This document shows, in pieces, positions 59,879 through 64,000 of a DNA stretch of 64,000 nucleotides. The position numbers and the translations under genes were made by a program. The number at the start of each line of letters is the position of its first letter. Positions within the stretch are counted from its first letter, which is position 1. The DNA comes from Saccharothrix sp. NRRL B-16348. GTDB taxonomy: Bacteria > Actinomycetota > Actinomycetes > Mycobacteriales > Pseudonocardiaceae. Below the pieces are notes generated by a model. The model was not told the origin of the DNA. It did no database searches and was given only the letters and a program-made list of their open reading frames with translations. The stretch covers positions 1 to 64,000 of the forward strand of contig NZ_LGED01000257.1 in assembly GCF_001280085.1 (NCBI RefSeq). The letters run 5' to 3'.

Positions 59879-60864
59879 CACAGGCTCGTCCCCACTGTGC
59901 GGCGCGAGATCGCGTTGGCGGACAGGATCAGCGTCAGGCCGATGATCGACTCGAACAGGCCGATCGCGGCGGCGTAGCTGAAGTTGTTGGACACCAGGCC
60001 GACCCGGTAGAGGTAGGTCGACACGACGTCCGCGGTGGGATAGGTCAGCGGGTTGTACAGCAGCAGGACCTTCTCGAACCCGACCGCCATGAACGTGCCG
60101 ATGTTGAGGATCAGCAGCGTGATCATCGTCGGGCGGATGCCGGGCAGCGTCACGTGCCACGTCTGCTGCCAGCGGTTCGCGCCGTCGATCCGGGCCGCCT
60201 CGTAGAGCTGCGAGTCGATCGTGGTCAGCGCGGCCAGGTAGAGGATCGTGCCCCAGCCGACGGTCTGCCAGACCTCGGACGAGACGTAGATCGTGCGGAA
60301 CCAGCTCGGGTCCTGGATGAACGAGACCGCGTCGCCGCCGAGCGCCCGCACGATCTGGTTGACCGAGCCCTCCAGCGACACCAGCTGCATGACCATGCCG
60401 GCCACGATCACGATCGACAGGAAGTGCGGCAGGTAGGACACCGTCTGCACGAACCGCTTGAAGTAGCGCGAGCGCACCTCGTTGAGCAGCAGCGCGAGCA
60501 CGATCGGCAACGGGAAGGTGAAGATCAGCGACAGCGCGCCGAGCGCCATCGTGTTGCCGAACACCTCCCAGAAGTTCGGGTCGTTGATGAACATCTTGAC
60601 GTAGCGCAGGCCGACCCACGTCTCGCCGTAGATGCTGCCGCCCGGCACGAACTTCCGGAACGCGATCACGTTGCCGAGCATCGGCGCGTAGCGGAAGACC
60701 AGGAAGAACAGCAGCGGGACGATGACGAGCGTGTAGAGCTGCCAGTCGCGCTTCCACGCCTTGCGCCACGTGGTCTTGTACCGCGGCGTCTTCGGTGTCC
60801 TCGGTGGTTTGTCCGGCCGGTCCGGCGCCGCGTCGGCCGCCGGTTCGCTGATCTGGGTGGTCAT
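59875..60864 (-). CDS. LplB-type carbohydrate ABC permease
   Basis: A 329-residue permease with a charged proline-rich N-terminus, LVIVPLLFFLVFRYAPMLGN as first segment, and EAA loop LYEAARIDGANRWQQTWHVT. It ends with SANAISRRTVGTSLW, typical of LplB relatives. The ATG overlaps the GH3 stop (ATGA) and has GGAGGTGGAGC upstream. It is second gene of the xylan operon. Confidence 0.9.
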   Translation of the reverse strand: MTTQISEPAADAAPDRPDKPPRTPKTPRYKTTWRKAWKRDWQLYTLVIVPLLFFLVFRYAPMLGNVIAFRKFVPGGSIYGETWVGLRYVKMFINDPNFWEVFGNTMALGALSLIFTFPLPIVLALLLNEVRSRYFKRFVQTVSYLPHFLSIVIVAGMVMQLVSLEGSVNQIVRALGGDAVSFIQDPSWFRTIYVSSEVWQTVGWGTILYLAALTTIDSQLYEAARIDGANRWQQTWHVTLPGIRPTMITLLILNIGTFMAVGFEKVLLLYNPLTYPTADVVSTYLYRVGLVSNNFSYAAAIGLFESIIGLTLILSANAISRRTVGTSLW

Positions 60865-63257
60865 GCTCGCTCCACCTCCTCGTGGGTGACCGACACGGCG
60901 GTGAGCCAACGCCGCGTGTGGTCGACTTGGCGCAGCGGGCCGACGAGCCTCAGGTCCACCGCTTCGTGCACGTCGGCGCTCGACCGGGACACGCGCAGCT
61001 GCACCGCGCCCGGTTCGACCACGCGCTTGCCGTCCAGGCCGGTGAACGACGTGACGTCGGCCGGCACGCGGAACGTGACGCGTGCCGAGGCGCCACCGGC
61101 CAACTCCACCCGCGCGTAGCCGATGAGCCGCACGACCGGGCGGGTCACCTGCGCGACGGGGTCGTGCAGGTACAGCTGCACCACGTCCGCGCCGTGGCGT
61201 GCGCCGGGGTTGCGCACGTCGAGTTCGACGGCGACCTCGCCGTCGGTGGTCCACGGCTCGTCACCGGAGACCACGCGGACGGACGACCAGGTGAACGTGT
61301 CGTAGCCGAGGCCGTGGCCGAACGGGAAGGCGTGCGTCGGGTCGACGTTGGACACCTCGGTGCGGCGGCCGAGCGGCGCGGAGAGGTAGGTGCCGGGCTG
61401 GCCGGACGGGTCGTTCGGGATGCCGACGGGCAGCCGGCCGGACGGCGCGACCACGCCGGTCAGCACGTCCGCGAGGGCCCGGCCGCCGAGCTGCCCGGGG
61501 AAGAAGGCCTGCACGACCGCCGCCGCGCCGTCGGCCAGGTCGCCGATGGCGTACGGCCGTCCGGTGATCAGCAGCAGCACGACCGGCGTGCCGGTGGCGA
61601 GGACGGCGCGGACCAGGTCGGCCTGCGCGCCGGGCAGCCTCAGGTCGGTCGCGTCGCACCCCTCGCCCGACGTGCCGCGGCCGAACAGGCCCGCCAGGTC
61701 GCCGACGGCGACGACGCACACGTCCGCGTCCCGTGCCGCCGCCACCGCGGCCTCGACGTCGTCGGCGTCGGGTTCGGCGGAGACCTCGCAGCCCTTCGCG
61801 TGGGTGACCTCGCCGCCCACCGCGTCGCGCAGCGCGGAGAGCACGGTCGGGATCTCCAGGCCGAGCCCGGAATCCGGGTGGTGCACGCCGATGTGCGCGG
61901 GGAACGAGTAGCAGCCCAGCATCGCCATCGGGTCGTCGGCGAGCGGGCCCACCACGGCGAGCCGCACGTCCGGCCGCAGCGGCAGGACGCCGTCGTTGGC
62001 CAGCAGCACGACGGACTCCCGGGCGAGGCGGAGCGCGACGTCCTGCGCCTCGGGGGAGTCGAACCGCAGCTCGTCCACGTTCTCGGGCAGGGGCGACCAG
62101 TCCGGGTCGAGCAGGCCGAGCTCGACCTTCTGGCGCAGCACCCGGCGCAACGCCCGGTCGACCAGGTCCTCGTCCACGTCGCCGCGCTCGATCGCGTCGC
62201 GCAGCGGCGCGCCGTAGCAGCGCACGGTCGGCAGCTCGACGTCCACGCCCGCGGCGAGGGCCAGGCCGGCGGCGTGCGCCTCGTCCTCGGCCACGCCGTG
62301 CAGGGTCTGCAGGAACTTGATCGCGAAGTAGTCGGCGACCACCGTGCCGTCGAAGCCCCAGGTGTCGCGCAGCAGCGTGGTGAGCAGCCCGGCGTCGGCC
62401 GCGGACGGCACGCCGTCGATCTCGGTGTAGGACTGCATGACCGACCGCACGCCGCCGTCGCGCACCGCCATCTCGAACGGCGGCAGGATCACGTCGGCGA
62501 ACTCGCGCGGGCCGATGGCCACCGGCGCGAGGTTGCGCCCGGCGCGGGAGGCGGAGTAGCCGGCGAAGTGCTTGAGGGTGGCGACGACCCCGGACCGCTC
62601 CAGGCCGCGCACGTACGCCGTGGCCACCGTGCCGACGAGGTACGGGTCTTCGCCGATGGTCTCCTCGGTGCGGCCCCAGCGGTAGTCGCGGGTGACGTCC
62701 AGGACCGGCGCCAACCCCTGGTGCACGCCCGCCGCGCGCATCGAGGCGCCGATCAGGCCGGACATCTCGGCCACCAGGTCGGGGTCGAACGACGCGCCCC
62801 AGGAGAGCGGCGCCGGGTAGGCGGTCGCCTGCCACGCGGCGAAACCGGTGAGGCACTCCTCGTGCACCAGCGCCGGGATGCCGAACCGGTTGGCGTCGGC
62901 GACCTGCCGCTGCGACGCGGCGAGCGACCGGGCGCCCGCCACCGGCGCGACCGGCCGGGTGCCGAACGGGCGGGTGAGCTGACCGAGGCCGGACGCGATG
63001 ACGTCCGTCCAGACCACCGGCTCGCTGGTCATGTCGTGCTGGTGCGGTGCGACACCGGCGCCGGAGGGGTCCGCGCCGACCCAGACACCGACGAGCTGGG
63101 CCAGCTTCTCGTCGAGGGTCATGGCGTCGACGAGCGCGTCGACCCGTTCGGCGACGGGCCGGGAGGTGTCCCGCCACGTCGCGCTCGGCCGGTCGGCGGC
63201 AGTCGGGACGGCGTCGCCTGCCGGCGTCGTCGCGACCTCCGTCGTCCTGTTCATCAT
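60861..63257 (-). CDS. GH3 beta-xylosidase/beta-glucosidase
   Basis: A 798-residue cytoplasmic GH3 enzyme with the barrel, alpha/beta sandwich and fibronectin-III-like C-terminal domains. The nucleophile is Asp309 in GTVVADYFAI; the usual SDW is ADY here. The likely acid/base is Glu532 in GTSGEGCDATDL. Substrate-loop motifs are LKHFAGYSASRAGRNLAPV and HPDSGLGLEIPTVLSAL. Such enzymes in transporter operons release xylose or glucose from oligosaccharides. ATG 63257 (MMNRTTEV) is preceded at 10 bases by GGGGG; an in-frame GTG at 63278 has GAGG too close for a good site. It is first gene of the xylan operon, just behind its promoter. Confidence 0.9.
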   Translation of the reverse strand: MMNRTTEVATTPAGDAVPTAADRPSATWRDTSRPVAERVDALVDAMTLDEKLAQLVGVWVGADPSGAGVAPHQHDMTSEPVVWTDVIASGLGQLTRPFGTRPVAPVAGARSLAASQRQVADANRFGIPALVHEECLTGFAAWQATAYPAPLSWGASFDPDLVAEMSGLIGASMRAAGVHQGLAPVLDVTRDYRWGRTEETIGEDPYLVGTVATAYVRGLERSGVVATLKHFAGYSASRAGRNLAPVAIGPREFADVILPPFEMAVRDGGVRSVMQSYTEIDGVPSAADAGLLTTLLRDTWGFDGTVVADYFAIKFLQTLHGVAEDEAHAAGLALAAGVDVELPTVRCYGAPLRDAIERGDVDEDLVDRALRRVLRQKVELGLLDPDWSPLPENVDELRFDSPEAQDVALRLARESVVLLANDGVLPLRPDVRLAVVGPLADDPMAMLGCYSFPAHIGVHHPDSGLGLEIPTVLSALRDAVGGEVTHAKGCEVSAEPDADDVEAAVAAARDADVCVVAVGDLAGLFGRGTSGEGCDATDLRLPGAQADLVRAVLATGTPVVLLLITGRPYAIGDLADGAAAVVQAFFPGQLGGRALADVLTGVVAPSGRLPVGIPNDPSGQPGTYLSAPLGRRTEVSNVDPTHAFPFGHGLGYDTFTWSSVRVVSGDEPWTTDGEVAVELDVRNPGARHGADVVQLYLHDPVAQVTRPVVRLIGYARVELAGGASARVTFRVPADVTSFTGLDGKRVVEPGAVQLRVSRSSADVHEAVDLRLVGPLRQVDHTRRWLTAVSVTHEEVERA

Positions 63258-63292
63258 CGACCAGGTACCCCCGCTCACGTCCTCATGAAGAC

Positions 63293-63365
63293 CGAAACTA
63301 TCGAAGTACTTTCCGACACGCCGATCTGGTGGGGAGACCGTAGGAGGATCTCCTCAAGACGTCAA
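63293..63365 (-). promoter_or_regulatory. Xylan-operon promoter with downstream operator candidates
   Basis: On the minus strand TTGACG (63365-63360) and TACGGT (63342-63337) are 17 bases apart, giving a start near 63330. The stretch 63293-63315, just inside the transcript, contains CGAAAC, the 8-base palindrome AAGTACTT (63304-63311) and TTTCCG, which resemble paired CGAAA/TTTCG half-sites. A repressor here would block elongation or initiation of the GH3 operon. Confidence 0.5.
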
Positions 63366-63490
63366 CAGTCCGTGTCCTTCCTGTGTCTTCGCAGTTCACA
63401 GGTATGAACAGCCACCGAAAAAGGGCTCTCTTACTGGACCGATTACGTCAAAGATCTACGCCGATAGCTGTCATGCTGGTGATCGGAAGG

Positions 63491-63523
63491 TCGAACCTTT
63501 ACGCTCGGCCGTCGAAACTTTAG
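63491..63523 (+). promoter_or_regulatory. Two TCGAAxCTTTA elements exactly 21 bases apart
   Basis: TCGAACCTTTA starts at 63491 and TCGAAACTTTA at 63512. The second extends as CGAAACTTTAG, one base from the palindrome CGAAACTTTCG. A spacing of 21 bases is two helical turns, so two dimers could bind side by side. They lie 45-77 bases before the regulator start and suggest autoregulation. Confidence 0.5.
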
Positions 63524-63567
63524 ATCCGGTGTGCGGTGCGCGGACCGTGATGCGGACAGGGGGCAGC

Positions 63568-64000
63568 ATGAGTTCGTCGACCGAGCGGGAGGCCGCCGGC
63601 GCCGTGCCGGAGAAAGCCGTGAAGGGCGCGGCGTCGATCTCGTCGATCGCGGCCGAGGCGGGGGTGTCCATCCCGACCGTTTCGAAGGTGCTCAACGGAC
63701 GGCCGGACGTCGCGCCGGACACGCGCGCCCGCGTGGAGAGCATCATCGAGCAGCACCGGTACCGACGACGGCGGGCCCGCCAGTCGTCCCGGCCGGCGCT
63801 GATCGACCTCGTGTTCCACGAGATGCACTCGGCGTGGTCGACCGAGATCATCCGCGGCGTGGAACTGGCCGCGGCGAACGAGCGCGCCGCCGTGGTGCTG
63901 TCCGAGCTGGGCGGCGAGCACCGGCCGCGCCGCGAGTGGTTCGACGACCTGCTGGCCCGCCGGCCGCTCGGCGTGATCCTGGTGCTGGCGGGCTTGGACG
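63568..64000 (+). CDS. LacI-family regulator of the xylan locus, N-terminal part (runs off the right edge)
   Basis: The first 144 codons are present. A short Ala/Glu-rich leader precedes the LacI helix-turn-helix SISSIAAEAGVSIPTVSKVL (residues about 23-42) and hinge RARVESIIEQHRYRRRRARQ. The effector domain then begins (ALIDLVFHEMHSAWSTEIIR, GVILVLAGLD). ATG 63568 follows AGGGGG. It is divergent from the GH3-importer-GH39 operon, with CGAAA-type elements in between. It is therefore the best candidate for the repressor of that operon, of GH67, and perhaps of the GH10 xylanase at the left end of the window. Confidence 0.85.
   Translation, partial: MSSSTEREAAGAVPEKAVKGAASISSIAAEAGVSIPTVSKVLNGRPDVAPDTRARVESIIEQHRYRRRRARQSSRPALIDLVFHEMHSAWSTEIIRGVELAAANERAAVVLSELGGEHRPRREWFDDLLARRPLGVILVLAGLD

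Larger units (their letters stand above)
63258..63567. other. 310-base divergent region between GH3 operon and LacI regulator
   Basis: No gene is seen. It contains the minus-strand promoter of the GH3 operon and its operator candidates on the left, and the paired TCGAAxCTTTA elements before the regulator on the right (separate entries). The middle (63366-63490) is AT-richer and probably holds the regulator promoter, but I could not fix its boxes. Confidence 0.6.

Overview
The window is very GC-rich (over 70% by eye), with actinomycete-style codon use, many GTG starts, tight operons with 4-base start/stop overlaps, many secreted hydrolases, and three carbohydrate ABC importers that have no ATPase gene beside them. 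This fits a filamentous soil actinomycete, perhaps of the Pseudonocardiaceae (Saccharothrix/Actinosynnema/Lentzea type). The genus is inference.

Layout. 1-6.6 kb: start of a GH10 xylanase, a secreted PHB-depolymerase-type esterase, a quinone-oxidoreductase-like enzyme and a large secreted subtilase. 6.6-9.5 kb: a SigE-type ECF sigma factor with a membrane-anchored partner, and a secreted M1 peptidase. 9.7-17.6 kb: an arabinose-saccharide locus (LacI regulator divergent from binding protein, two permeases, GH127, and a GH39-like/CBM35 gene broken by an in-frame TGA). 17.8-19.9 kb: a class I glutamine amidotransferase facing a glutamate-cysteine ligase. 20.3-33.0 kb: a compact nonribosomal peptide cluster. 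33.1-34.5 kb: an AfsR-like regulator pseudogene. 34.5-41 kb: two secreted alpha/beta hydrolases with a membrane protein and a TetR regulator, a small hypothetical gene, an erythromycin-esterase-family protein and a HATPase. 41.0-45.4 kb: a 1451-residue P-type ATPase with a degenerate second ATPase-like half. 45.4-49.4 kb: a second ABC import operon and a DUF4082 protein. 49.5-64 kb: a xylan-utilisation locus (GDSL hydrolase, GH67 alpha-glucuronidase, then an operon GH3, two permeases, binding protein, GH39 beta-xylosidase, DUF624 protein, GH42) with a LacI-type regulator divergent from it at the right edge.

The most distinctive part is 20.3-33.0 kb. One synthetase is A-T-C. The second is degenerate-C, then an A domain whose ten-residue code reads as the known glutamate code and which is split by an FkbM-type O-methyltransferase, then T-C-T. 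Between them lie two tandem SyrP-like iron dioxygenases, and after them a type II thioesterase and an M20-type amidohydrolase. I predict a small peptide containing beta-hydroxylated, possibly O-methylated glutamate. The last carrier domain has no A domain and no fused thioesterase, so loading and release must happen in trans.

The sugar loci appear to share simple logic. TTGACA-like/17-base-spacer promoters lie next to LacI-type palindromes: AACCGGTT for the arabinose locus and CGAAA..TTTCG-like elements for the xylan genes. The CGAAA-type elements also occur before the GH10 xylanase at the far left, which suggests one xylan regulon at both ends of the window.
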